Shown here piece after piece: positions 17,832 through 26,415 of a stretch of DNA of 64,000 nt (the stretch's first letter is position 1; every line of letters starts with the position of its first letter). The DNA is taken from positions 1 through 64,000 of the forward strand of contig NZ_FOCX01000014.1 of NCBI RefSeq assembly GCF_900110215.1, written 5' to 3'. This DNA is from Halorientalis persicus (lineage in GTDB: Archaea; Halobacteriota; Halobacteria; Halobacteriales; Haloarculaceae). The position numbers and the translations under genes were made by a program. Under the pieces are notes generated by a model that saw only the letters and a list, made by a program, of their open reading frames with translations, had not been told where the DNA came from and ran no database searches.

Positions 17832-19495
17832 TCAGGGCAGAATGCGGTCACCGAGGTCAGTTCTAAACACAATGCCGGTGAGTACCAACAGTGGGAGGAG
17901 TACGAGAGCTGCCAGCCCAGTCATACCGATACTCAGCGGCCCTCCAGTAGACTCAGTAACACGCACAGGCGCGGTCTCTACGTCGGCGACGGCATTCTCA
18001 CCGAACGCGTTATCGTGCTTGATGGTCGTATCGAGTGTGTACGTTTTCGGCGTTGCAGCACTGTCGACACTAACAGTAAATGAGACAGTCGCCGTCTCAC
18101 CTGGCGCGAGTGCCCCAACGTAGGCTGTGTCGTCGTCTGTCTCAAATGGCGAGTTCGTGTTGATGCGGACTTCGCTATCGTTCAGCGATGTCTCACCAGT
18201 ATTTCGCACGGTAAGCTCAATAGTCTGAGTCGAGCCTGCTGGGAGCTGTGCCGTATTCACCACCTCGAATGATCGCTCAGGACCGACTGACACATCAGTC
18301 GACATCGTTTCGCTCTCAACAGTGTTACCGTACAGATCATCATGGGCAACGGTTACCGACAGCGGGTACGTTCCATCAAGGCCCCGATCAGGTACTTCGA
18401 GTTTGAATCGCGCCGTCGAAGACTCGCCCGGTTCAAGCGTTCCGAGGCTCGAACCACTCGAAAGTAACGCAAATGATTCCATTGAGTGTAAATGGGCCCG
18501 AGCATCTGTCGCTGGTTGACTGCCTGTGTTCGTTACTGACAGTTCAACGATGCCAGTCGAGTCGACATACAGCGCCGATGTCGATGTCGTAAGATCAAAT
18601 TGGGGACCGGCAGTGACCGAAACGTTGGCCGTCCGAACTGCCGACTGCCGCGGATTGTCGTTCTCGTCTTCGTAGCGTAATCGGAAATCAACGCCGTACA
18701 ACCCTGCTTCTTCGGCACCAGTCACCGTGGTCTGGAAGGTCGCCGTCGCCGTCTCGCCTGGAGCGAGACGACCCAGTGCGACCCCGTTGCTTAAGGGTCT
18801 AAAGTGGGGGGACTCAACCATACTGAGTTCGGTGTTCCGGGCGACTTCCGTCCCACCGTTTTTGACTGTTACCGCGATACGGCCATCGGCACTATCGTAA
18901 AGTTCCTCACCGGTCGCTTCGATGATGTCGAGACGAACCGACTCTTCGATCTGGACAGTCACATGGCCTGTAATCGTCTCCGTGTCACGGAGTACGTAGT
19001 ACCCATCGTCATTAACAATAATCTGGTCGACGTACGTGTACGTCATCGTCACCGGCAGGTGATACGTTCCAGGCGCAGCATCTTCGGCAACTTCGACAGG
19101 AATCGCCGCCTGACTACTTCCGCCTGCGGGAATTGTCCCGAGACCTTGTTTGCCTGATTTTACGTCAAGTGGGGCGTTCCCAGTTTTGACCGTTGCCGCC
19201 GTTGTACCTGCTGAGCCAAGCTTAATTTGGTGTGTCCGGACCACTTGAGACAGCTCACCGATCGATCGGTCAAAATTTAGATTTCCCTCTTGTGGTTCTG
19301 AACTACCACAGTTAAAGTAGCTGTCTCGCCCGGTGACAGCGTGTTTCCTGACTGCACCGTTGGTTCCAATTCCGGTTCTGAGAAGTCGCTATATCTGGTT
19401 GCTGCCGCTGACGCTGGGCCCAGTGTCAAGGACGCCCCAACCAGAAGCAACACCAGTGCACCCGCTACGATTTGTCCACGGAAGCTATCTTGCAT
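17832..19495 (-). pseudogene. exported CARDB/COG1361-type protein, frameshifted (module B)
   Basis: The N-terminal frame from ATG 19495 encodes a signal peptide (ending ASAA) and LSPGETATLTVVVQN, then stops at 19277. The larger frame continues as NFDRSIGELSQVVRTHQ.. and runs to 17832 with CARDB-like modules and a C-terminal membrane helix ending in RILP. The frames rejoin if a CA dinucleotide is removed (or one base lost) in the CCACAAG stretch near 19,290. Everything after the break is well preserved, so this may be recent damage, a reversible slip or a sequencing error. A start at 19540 is also possible. Confidence 0.8.
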
Positions 19496-19822
19496 ATAAC
19501 CCACAATATTGTGCACAAGTGAATAAATGTGTCTGATCATAGTAGATGATGAATAATACAGTAATCAAAGACTATACATTACTTTTCGTAGGATGTATTA
19601 TCAACCAATGGTCAAAAAATAGTTATGTATATACCCAACAGTACAGTAGTGTACTAATATACAATATCGGAATCAACGATACTGAACAGTTGAGAGAGAG
19701 AGAGGAAACGAGGAATTATAAATACTCTAACAATAGAACTTGCTGACGGGTACTTGGCTGCCCTCACTCGTCACGAATTGAGTGGTCAAGCTTAACGATA
19801 CCGACCAGAACCACAGCAGAAA
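19496..19822. other. AT-rich intergenic segment upstream of module B
   Basis: No plausible gene was found. A 66-codon frame at 19546-19746 has unconvincing composition and no homology signal. The segment probably holds the module B promoter, with an A/T-rich box near 19,520-19,560 upstream of the minus-strand start at 19495. Confidence 0.5.
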
Positions 19823-19879
19823 GTGATTCTAGACCGTCACCAAGGGGGTCGACCGCTTCCACTCGTTCTGACGTGGCAT

Positions 19880-19990
19880 TGTGTCAAGTACAAAATATGG
19901 GCTAGAGGGTTCAAACACGACTACAACCGAAACCGACCGGATCAAGCGTTAGATGACCGCACTTCTCACGAAGAGGTTCAGAGATTGATA
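19880..19990 (+). pseudogene. fragment of an rve-type (IS3/IS481-like) transposase C-terminus
   Basis: The frame through this stretch reads HDYNRNRPDQALDDRTSHEEV, matching the 'YN..RPHQALGGRTPAEV' end of integrase-core transposases. Nothing upstream extends the domain, so only the tail survives. The reading continues without similarity into the end of the convergent gene at 20029. Confidence 0.4.
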
Positions 19991-20028
19991 CCCCCTGATA
20001 ACCCCAATGGCCCACCAAATCAGGTATG

Positions 20029-21294
20029 CTATGGATTTTCACGAGAGAAGTCTGTAGGTAATCGACGTCTGGTGTATACACCCTGACCCAACCGGCTCCG
20101 GTTGTAATCAAGGACATTTATAAACAATACATCTGATTTCAGTAATTCATTTGGCAGCGTTATGTTGACTGATAGAGACTGTGATCCGTCCACAGTTACT
20201 GTTTTTTCTCGAAGCCTACCCATATCATATACCTGCACAGCGATTATGGAGCCAGGTGCAACATTTGTATACCCTTGTATACTAATTGTATCATTTTTTA
20301 TTTTTGGGTTTGAGAATACATAAGCAAACCTTCCAAATACGGTATAGTTCGCCACAACAGCCTGGGAGTGGCTGAGGGTAGACACGTTAGATAGTTGTCC
20401 ATCACCGACAGTTAGAGAATATGTATTCCTTCGGTCAATATTGGGTTGGGTGGGAAGGAAGAGATACACGGAGTCGTTAGTGATTGCAGTCTTAGAGGGG
20501 CGCAAAGTAACTAACCGAGAGGCATCTCTACTAATCGATAGTTCAGTACCATGGCCGAGTAGTCCAGTTAGATTTGTACTATATTTTATTTCCCCACGAT
20601 CAGTTTCTGTTCGGTTCCCTACTATTGTCGTGTTTACCGTATGAGTATCAGTATATTCGGGATTAGATATACCCTCATACCGAACAACAAGATAGCTATC
20701 AGAGGGAATAGTTGCGTTTCCGTCTAGTGAGAATTGGATAGTGTTTGAATCAGGAGCAGATACATATTCAATAGAATTATTCAATGATTTCTCAATGAAT
20801 CCATCCTGATTTTCATCAACACCGAACAGTGTTATGTTATTTTTATATAAATTGTTATTTAAATGAGGTCGAATTTCATATTCAATCGATATTTGTTCTA
20901 ATTCACTAATAGGTTCATTCACCACAGGGACGACAGTGTGAGTCGTATTTGCGCTAGGGGTTGCTGGGGAGGCATATGCTATGTTACTACCAACAGATCT
21001 GTTATACGAGCAGCTTGTGTCATTTGATTTTGGAAATTGAATAGCCAACCAGTCTTCACTCGCGACGTGGTTGAAATCACTATATTGTGTTTTGTTTACC
21101 AGTTTTGCCGGATTTGAGAATTGTGCTGGTGCCCTTCCGAGCCTAATATTAGAATTATTATAATCACAGGCCTGAAGTTTATCACTTCTGCCATCGGAGT
21201 TAGTCTCGGCAACAGCTGTGCCGGTCCACACTAACGTAGTTAACAAAAGTATAGCAAGAGTGAACCAAAAAATTCGCTGAGCGTAGCGTTTCAT
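20029..21294 (-). CDS. exported Asn-rich surface protein (haloarchaeal surface-glycoprotein-like)
   Basis: A 421-residue protein with a Sec signal peptide (about 1-29, cut near AVA) and many N-x-S/T sequons, as expected for an N-glycosylated haloarchaeal surface protein. The C-terminal third (TVDGSQSLSVNITLPNELL, then VLFINVLDYNRS) resembles the beta domain repeated in BGTF-type surface proteins. It lacks a C-terminal anchor or PGF-CTERM motif, so it may be secreted, or held by partners, or truncated at the 3' end, where it meets the transposase remnant. The function is unknown. Confidence 0.65.
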   Translation of the reverse strand: MKRYAQRIFWFTLAILLLTTLVWTGTAVAETNSDGRSDKLQACDYNNSNIRLGRAPAQFSNPAKLVNKTQYSDFNHVASEDWLAIQFPKSNDTSCSYNRSVGSNIAYASPATPSANTTHTVVPVVNEPISELEQISIEYEIRPHLNNNLYKNNITLFGVDENQDGFIEKSLNNSIEYVSAPDSNTIQFSLDGNATIPSDSYLVVRYEGISNPEYTDTHTVNTTIVGNRTETDRGEIKYSTNLTGLLGHGTELSISRDASRLVTLRPSKTAITNDSVYLFLPTQPNIDRRNTYSLTVGDGQLSNVSTLSHSQAVVANYTVFGRFAYVFSNPKIKNDTISIQGYTNVAPGSIIAVQVYDMGRLREKTVTVDGSQSLSVNITLPNELLKSDVLFINVLDYNRSRLGQGVYTRRRLPTDFSRENP

Positions 21295-21309
21295 GCACCG
21301 ATTCGTTAC

Positions 21310-21681
21310 TTGTTTACTGTAATAAGCCTTGTGTGGCGGGTTAAGAGAGTGCTCAAGTTTGCTATGTCATACCGCGGCTTATTACTACTCACAGATGCAG
21401 CAGTATGTGATCACAGCCGGCCACTCGGTGACCGACTTATGCATGGGGCCCATGTACCGACAAGTGGATGTCCAGGACAGCGGATATCTAATGTGTCCTG
21501 AATTTTAGGAGAAATCAGACTGTGTGGAAACGTCAGACGCTATTTCAACCGACACCATACAGAGCGCACGAAACACGTTTAATCAGAGGGTATGGCCACT
21601 ACCCGTGATCCGCTCGGCTCGTCCCGCCTGTAGAGATGGTTGGAAGAAAGCTTGATACGGATCCAATATCGATGTTACAAT
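21310..21681. other. intergenic region, nothing assigned
   Basis: About 370 nt between divergent genes with no credible coding frame. A 7-bp inverted pair CAGGACA/TGTCCTG lies at about 21,472-21,500. No known element was recognised. Confidence 0.4.
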
Positions 21682-22389
21682 ATGACAAGGAGTGTCTTAC
21701 TTGTTCTGGGAATGCTCATTTTAGTTTCAATGAGCGTTGGAATTCTAATTGGGATTCAGCTCAGTAGCGGAACTGATTCTCCAGTTTCCAATCAGACAAC
21801 AGAAAGTCCACCAGACAATCCAACACCGACCCCCATTTCAGGTCCAAACCAGACACCATATGAAAATATGCGGACTACATCACCACAATCACCCAACCGT
21901 CAATTACAGGATGTCCTACTAAGTACGATTAACAGTTACCGGATTCAGCACGGTCGTAGCCCGTTAGATAATACAGGACCACCTACAGATCGGCTCAGAC
22001 AAATAGCGACAAACCATAGCCAAGATATGGCTACAGTCGGTGTTGCTAGAATCTCTTTGCGCGGAAGTACCAGTTCTGATCGCTATAGTGAGGCTGGGCT
22101 AAATAAGAGGTGTTCATTTCCATCCAACAGTGGTTATTCGACTATTGATCCCTCTGTCGGGAAGTTGGAACTGGTGGCCAACCCAGTTAGAGCACCACCA
22201 TATGAGAACGTTGAAGGAGGCTATAATGGAGATCCGTCTACAGTGGCAGAAAGTGCATTAAATACGTGGACTAGTTCAAACCAGGATCGTCGGAAGTTAT
22301 TATACAAGAATGCAGAGCAAGCTGGAATTGGTGTTGTAATCACTGATCGTGGCAGCGTATATCTAACAATTTCTTTATGTGGTGCCTGA
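21682..22389 (+). CDS. membrane-anchored CAP (SCP/PR1) domain protein
   Basis: ATG 21682 gives an N-terminal membrane segment (about 4-26), a Pro/Thr/Ser-rich linker to about residue 75, and a CAP domain to the end. CAP signs are INSYRIQHGRSPL, NHSQDMA, ESALNTWTSSNQDRRKLL and the closing GIGVVITDRGSVYLTISLCG. Bacterial and archaeal CAP proteins of this form are extracellular and of unknown activity. The usual second histidine motif is poorly kept, and the middle of the domain is Ser/Gly-rich. An in-frame start at 21640 is less likely. The stop abuts the IS6 remnant. Confidence 0.75.
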   Translation: MTRSVLLVLGMLILVSMSVGILIGIQLSSGTDSPVSNQTTESPPDNPTPTPISGPNQTPYENMRTTSPQSPNRQLQDVLLSTINSYRIQHGRSPLDNTGPPTDRLRQIATNHSQDMATVGVARISLRGSTSSDRYSEAGLNKRCSFPSNSGYSTIDPSVGKLELVANPVRAPPYENVEGGYNGDPSTVAESALNTWTSSNQDRRKLLYKNAEQAGIGVVITDRGSVYLTISLCGA

Positions 22390-22404
22390 CACGCCCATCT
22401 ATAC

Positions 22405-22647
22405 TATCGCACTGTGTTTACGAAGCCGTGTTTTTCGTCAAGCATACACCCCAGTAAAAAAGCCCGCCAACGACATGACCTTGATTTCAGATACGAACGC
22501 CACAGAAATCGGATCAGTGTCGAACGTGTCTTTCGTGAGGGAAACCACCGTGCTTTTTGATTCTCAAACTGTTTCAGCAAGCCAAGCGAGACACTGACGA
22601 CTGGCCGCCATCGTTCGCCTTTGCTTGGAATCAGCTAATCTGAACAC
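22405..22647 (+). mobile_element. remnant of the IS6-type element, inverted
   Basis: This stretch matches the 3' third of the transposase at 24174-24871 but on the opposite strand: RHDLDFRYERHRNR, SVERVFRE and FSNCFS can be read with frameshifts and substitutions. It ends in the same terminal repeat ATCTGAACAC (22638-22647). The 5' part of the element is missing. With the fuller copy it brackets the lipoprotein gene at 22877-24052. Confidence 0.7.
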
Positions 22648-22876
22648 TACTCCTGCACTCCCCGAGGGCTATAGTAATTTCCAGAAGGATCTACTCACAT
22701 CTCTCAGCAGATCTCGGAGAACCAACGAGACACGCTGTCTTCGGCAGATACCCCTGCAAAGACTTCCAGATTCTCCTATAGGCTGCTGACCACAGTCAGT
22801 GGATCACCTTACTTATACGCCCGGTTTTAGCCGGCAGATGTTTTAGATGGAAAGCAGAGAGACACAGTAGTAAGGT

Positions 22877-24052
22877 ATGAAACGACGAACCATGTTATTA
22901 ACTGCGGGCTCGATTTTTCTAGCAGGATGCTCGGGTAACCCAAGCCATGGCAATGGACAAGGCGTCTATCAGGGAGGAAGGGGCGTCGGGAGCCTAAATG
23001 AACCAGAGTTCAACTTTAGCAATATTGCCGACAGGCACGATTTTGATATTGGTCAAATTGAGCGAGACTTTGATTTTAATAGTAGCCAGCTTGGGTCAGA
23101 TGTAACATTTGATTTTGGGGAAGATGGTAATCGAGATGATCGGGAACAACTACCCACACCAGCCAAAAGCAACAAACAGGCAGCAAAGCATCTGCAAAAA
23201 GCACGTCAGAATCTGGTTGAAGCAATCGATATCTATGCAAGCTTTGGTGGGGCAGAAGCCGACATAACTTCTGTTTCCCCGACTACCGAGTCCTTTTCGC
23301 TCAGTCAAATTCAGAATGAAATCCAACGGACACGGAAGCCTCTAGTTGAAGCCTCAAAGTCAGCAACAGAGGGACAAAAAGTCTGGATACTTGCCCTTGA
23401 GCAAGTCGGAATTTTCCTCAAGCACGCTGCACAAGCGGACGCTGCACTTCAAAACGCACTGTCTGAATATCACACTGCAATAGGATATCTCGAAGATGGA
23501 AATACAACAACTGTAGATTCACCGATAACACGGCAAGATAAAAAAGTTTCAGATGCGAATGAAGCAGTCGATATAATTCAGTCTGAAACTGATGGTACAT
23601 CTATGCAGATTATTCATCCAAACGTACAAGATATGTACGAGGGTAAAATCACACAGCTAGAGACATTAATTGACTCATTCAGATCTCTATCGAATGCAGT
23701 CGAAGATATAAGCGATGGTCTTGCAGAGTTGGAAAGAGGTGTAAGTATGTATGCAGATAGAGAATATGATGGTTCTGAATTTCGATTGGATTCAGCTGCA
23801 TTTTCCTTACAAAAGGGACGAGATGATATCAAAAGTATCCGATCAGATGGAATCTTATACGATGCGACTGCCCCTGGTTTTGATCTTGCAAATACTTTAT
23901 ATAAAATTTCAAATAATTTACAACAAAGTGCGCAGGCGAAGCTGAATTACAACGATGATGCGTACACAAAATACCGTGAACAGGCGATTGAACATCTTGA
24001 GTCAGACAAACGAACAAGATATATGCAGGAAATTAACCAGATACAGTGGTAA
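22877..24052 (+). CDS. helical Tat lipoprotein of unknown function
   Basis: A 391-residue protein with a twin-arginine N-terminus (MKRRTMLLTAG) and the lipobox LAGC at about residues 15-18. After a Gly/Asn/Asp-rich linker (to about 95), the rest is almost all amphipathic helix with regular AxxxLxxA spacing, for example KHLQKARQNLVEAIDIY and LETLIDSFRSLSNAVEDI, as in long helical bundles. No family was recognised. Codon use is AT-rich, like its island neighbours. It lies between two inverted IS6-type sequences, so it may have arrived with them. Confidence 0.7.
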   Translation: MKRRTMLLTAGSIFLAGCSGNPSHGNGQGVYQGGRGVGSLNEPEFNFSNIADRHDFDIGQIERDFDFNSSQLGSDVTFDFGEDGNRDDREQLPTPAKSNKQAAKHLQKARQNLVEAIDIYASFGGAEADITSVSPTTESFSLSQIQNEIQRTRKPLVEASKSATEGQKVWILALEQVGIFLKHAAQADAALQNALSEYHTAIGYLEDGNTTTVDSPITRQDKKVSDANEAVDIIQSETDGTSMQIIHPNVQDMYEGKITQLETLIDSFRSLSNAVEDISDGLAELERGVSMYADREYDGSEFRLDSAAFSLQKGRDDIKSIRSDGILYDATAPGFDLANTLYKISNNLQQSAQAKLNYNDDAYTKYREQAIEHLESDKRTRYMQEINQIQW

Positions 24053-24173
24053 TTTGTCCAGAAGGCTCCAGAAGACACCTAACACAGATTCTACGCTGAT
24101 TTTGTATCCAGGAGTACACAAGAGTATATGCGTTGGCGGTTGATTGAGTTTGGCCCTAAATATTGGGTAGTGT

Positions 24174-24871
24174 TCAGATTAGCTGATTCCATGCGAAGGC
24201 GAACGATTGGAGCCAGTTGTCAGCTGTGTCTCGCTGGGCGTTGCTGAAACAGTTTGAGAACGAAGAGGTACGGCGTTTTACCTCACGAAAGACACGTTCG
24301 ACACTGTTCCGATTTCCGTGGCGTTTGTATCTGAAATCGAGGCCGTGTCGCTGGCAAGCGTCTTTCAGTGGTGCTGCACCATCGACGAGAAACACGGCGT
24401 TCACGAGAACGAAGTTCTCGTGCAGCCCATCAGAACGCTTTGCGTTCTGAGGACGTCGTCCACGTCGTGTTTCTCGCGGAGTTCAGCGAAGAACGCGTGA
24501 GCGAGAGCGTTCGTTCTCACGGGCTCAAGCTTTGTATGGAGTAATTCGTTCGTGTCGGGATCGACCGCAGCGTACAGCCAGTATTGCTCGTCGTTGAGTC
24601 GGATCACGGTCTCGTCAACCGCAACGTGATCCGGACTGCATCCAGTTTCGGGCTGTAGATCTGCCTTGTGAACCCAATTATGCACGGTGGATCGCGCTCG
24701 CTCGACACCGAATATATCAAGAACCGAAACGGTATTCGAAAGCGAGAGTCCGGCGAGATGCAACTGAATACCGAGCTTCATCAGCAGTCGCGGTGTCGCT
24801 TCTCGTTCAACAAACTCTAAGTCGATCTGGTCGGTACTCCCGCCGAGGCGTGTGTTTTCGGGCATGGACAC
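24174..24871 (-). pseudogene. IS6-family DDE transposase, interrupted
   Basis: The first frame (24871-24401) has the N-terminal HTH region and the first catalytic Asp in SPDHVAVDETVIRL. The second (ending 24174) has the second Asp in VFLVDGA and the Glu in SVERVFREVKRRT. The frames are separated by a 56-nt insert (24401-24456) made of two palindromes; removing it restores REKHDVDD-AVFLVDGA. DDE residues and ends are intact, so the insert is the only evident lesion. Confidence 0.85.
24402..24450. repeat. twin-hairpin mini-insert C (in IS6 transposase)
   Basis: CACGAGAAC-GAA-GTTCTCGTG (24402-24422) and TCAGAACGC-TTT-GCGTTCTGA (24430-24450) have 9-bp perfect arms, 3-nt centres and a 7-nt spacer. 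They lie within a 56-nt segment flanked by a CGT repeat that splits the transposase frame. The layout matches the two inserts in tnpB. Confidence 0.85.
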
Positions 24872-24913
24872 TCAGAAAACACATCGCCTCACTTTTCATC
24901 CTTATCTGAACAC

Positions 24914-25421
24914 CGTCCCGACAGACGAGACCACGACTGGCCCCACGTTGCCAAAGCAAGTAGAGCAGTCAGAGCACGACCGAATCCGAACCGTGGGGTG
25001 CCGATATATCGACAGCCATACCAGAGTCATAATCGGTCTAAACCACCATACGTGAGCCGATTATGAAAATCCAGCTTGTTAGTATACCTCAAAAACTCGT
25101 TATTAATATCTGTTGTCGGGGCAACATTCGGGTATACAGGGCCGCTACCGGCCGAATCGGCCCATTGATTCGACAGTCCGCCCAGTCCTAGTTCGTTTTC
25201 CAGTTCTCATTCTCTTATCTTGCGGGCTGTGGAGCCTGTTTATGAGTCTCAACGATTGTCCTAACTGCCCCGAAATCGCCTATACACGTCACTCAGTGGC
25301 TGGAACTGGTTATGAACCGGTGCCGGTAGCGGAGTTTTATCGCCAGCATAGGGGCGTACATCTGCAACGCCACCCTGCTGAATCACGTCTGATTAAGGAA
25401 CGACGTGAGAGACACAAGCGT
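24914..25421. other. junction between AT-rich island and GC-rich core
   Basis: No secure gene was found. A frame open from 25113 and joined to the next gene could start at 25242 (MSLNDCPNCPEIAYTRHS) and has a CxxC pair, but its composition is unlike the following gene. Base composition changes within this stretch. No integrase, tRNA gene or attachment repeat was seen. Confidence 0.5.
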
Positions 25422-25988
25422 ATGCCCCAGCCTTGGGACGAATTTCGCGACGACATCGCATCCGCTGATGCAGAGCGCGTCAACCCCGTCGTCGAAGAGG
25501 TCGGCGCGTGGGACATCGACGAGCGCGTTCGATCGTTCGAGGACTGCTTCGACGGTCTGACGACGCTGTACGGGGCGAGCGACGACGGCTACGTGCGACA
25601 GTCCTGTGTCCGCGTCACGGACGAACTCGCCCCCGGACTCGCGGCCGCGGTCAACCTGCAAGACGAGCAGGCATCGAGTCCGGACCGGGAGACCGTCGTC
25701 GACCAGACGGATGCGCTGTGTGGGTTCTTCCTCGAAGCGATGACCGACGAAGACGGCCGTGTCCGACAGTCAGCCAAGCAGGGACTGCAAGACGTCTTCC
25801 GGACCTACGACACGCTGGAGGAGCGCGACACGATCGAAGCGGTTCGGGCAGAGCTAGACGAGATGGCCTCGCGCTACGACGGCAAACGAGGGGAGCACCT
25901 CGAAGAAGCCAAGCGGACCGCAAACGCCAGCCTCGACTCGCCCCTCACGCAGATGGTTCAGGATGTCGCGGCGCGACTCGACGAGTAA
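25422..25988 (+). CDS. HEAT-repeat-like helical protein
   Basis: ATG 25422 gives a 188-residue acidic protein. Paired helices recur with the pattern 'DDGYVRQSCVRVTDELAPGL' and 'DEDGRVRQSAKQGLQDVF', characteristic of HEAT/ARM-type units; such folds serve as protein or nucleic-acid scaffolds. Longer in-frame starts (25242 or earlier) exist, but the added sequence is basic and compositionally different. It is the first gene of GC-rich type, 110 nt upstream of the structured element and the RNA-ligase operon, on the same strand, so a link to RNA repair is possible but not shown. Confidence 0.65.
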   Translation: MPQPWDEFRDDIASADAERVNPVVEEVGAWDIDERVRSFEDCFDGLTTLYGASDDGYVRQSCVRVTDELAPGLAAAVNLQDEQASSPDRETVVDQTDALCGFFLEAMTDEDGRVRQSAKQGLQDVFRTYDTLEERDTIEAVRAELDEMASRYDGKRGEHLEEAKRTANASLDSPLTQMVQDVAARLDE

Positions 25989-26098
25989 AACGCCATCGTC
26001 ACGGGATGGCCCTTTTGTGATCCGGGACCACACCGACAGAAAGTACTTACCACCGTGACAGAAACCGGGGAGTATGTCTCGGCCGCTGGTCGGACACC

Positions 26099-26169
26099 CA
26101 CGCGTCCGGTGAGCGGTTCGCGCGACCGCCTCCCCAGGCCGTAGCGGGCTGCGTCCCCGGACGCGTGGA
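26099..26169 (+). ncRNA. strongly paired RNA element before the RNA-ligase operon
   Basis: CCACGCGTCCGG (26099-26110) pairs perfectly with CCGGACGCGTGG (26158-26169), a 12-bp GC-rich stem. Inside is a hairpin GCGGT/ACCGC (26114-26118/26126-26130) and a weaker second arm around 26139-26150, giving a possible three-way junction. It ends 5 nt before the ATG at 26175. It could be a 5' leader structure, a small RNA or, less likely, an upstream terminator. Transcription is not shown. Confidence 0.55.
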
Positions 26170-26174
26170 TCACT

Positions 26175-26414
26175 ATGAACGAGGAAGATCGCCTTCGACG
26201 GGAGCTTCGCGCAGCGCGCGAGGAACTGGTCCGCAAACAGTCCCAGGGTCCCGCCGATCCGGACGCCTCCGAGAGTCAGCTGCCGCTGATGCCCGACCGG
26301 GACGAGCAGTTCCTCCGGCTGGCGTTGATGTCCGTCGAGGAACTCGAAACGCACGTCGAGCGACTTGAACGAGACCTCGAAGACCTGCGAGACGGTTTCG
26401 ACCACCCGGAGTAA
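26175..26414 (+). CDS. small coiled-coil protein in RNA-ligase operon
   Basis: A 79-residue charged protein with an N-terminal helix (EEDRLRRELRAAREELVRKQ) and a C-terminal heptad-like helix (EELETHVERLERDLEDLRD) separated by a Pro/Asp-rich hinge. It probably dimerises through a coiled coil. The stop is 1 nt before the ATG of the first RNA ligase, which indicates one transcript and coupled translation, so it may be a small subunit or adaptor of the ligases. No family was recognised. Confidence 0.65.
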   Translation: MNEEDRLRRELRAAREELVRKQSQGPADPDASESQLPLMPDRDEQFLRLALMSVEELETHVERLERDLEDLRDGFDHPE

Positions 26415-26415
26415 C

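Larger units (their letters stand above)
24170..24913 (-). mobile_element. IS6-type insertion sequence, 744 bp
   Basis: The ends are a terminal inverted repeat GTGTTCAGAT (24170-24179) and ATCTGAACAC (24904-24913), with partial matching beyond. The length is typical of haloarchaeal IS6 elements. It encloses one transposase gene in two frames. No 8-bp target duplication is visible at the flanks, which suggests rearrangement after insertion. Confidence 0.8.

Noticed and set aside
19546-19746. 66-codon frame in the AT-rich gap
   Set aside because: Composition follows the AT content; no homology signal and it lies in the expected promoter region.
22379-22597. 72-codon frame on the plus strand
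   Set aside because: It runs through the IS6 remnant in a wrong frame.
24490-24530. GAGAGCG..CGTTCTC imperfect palindrome near insert C
   Set aside because: Lies in a part of the IS6 transposase that aligns with relatives without extra residues, so it is not an insertion.
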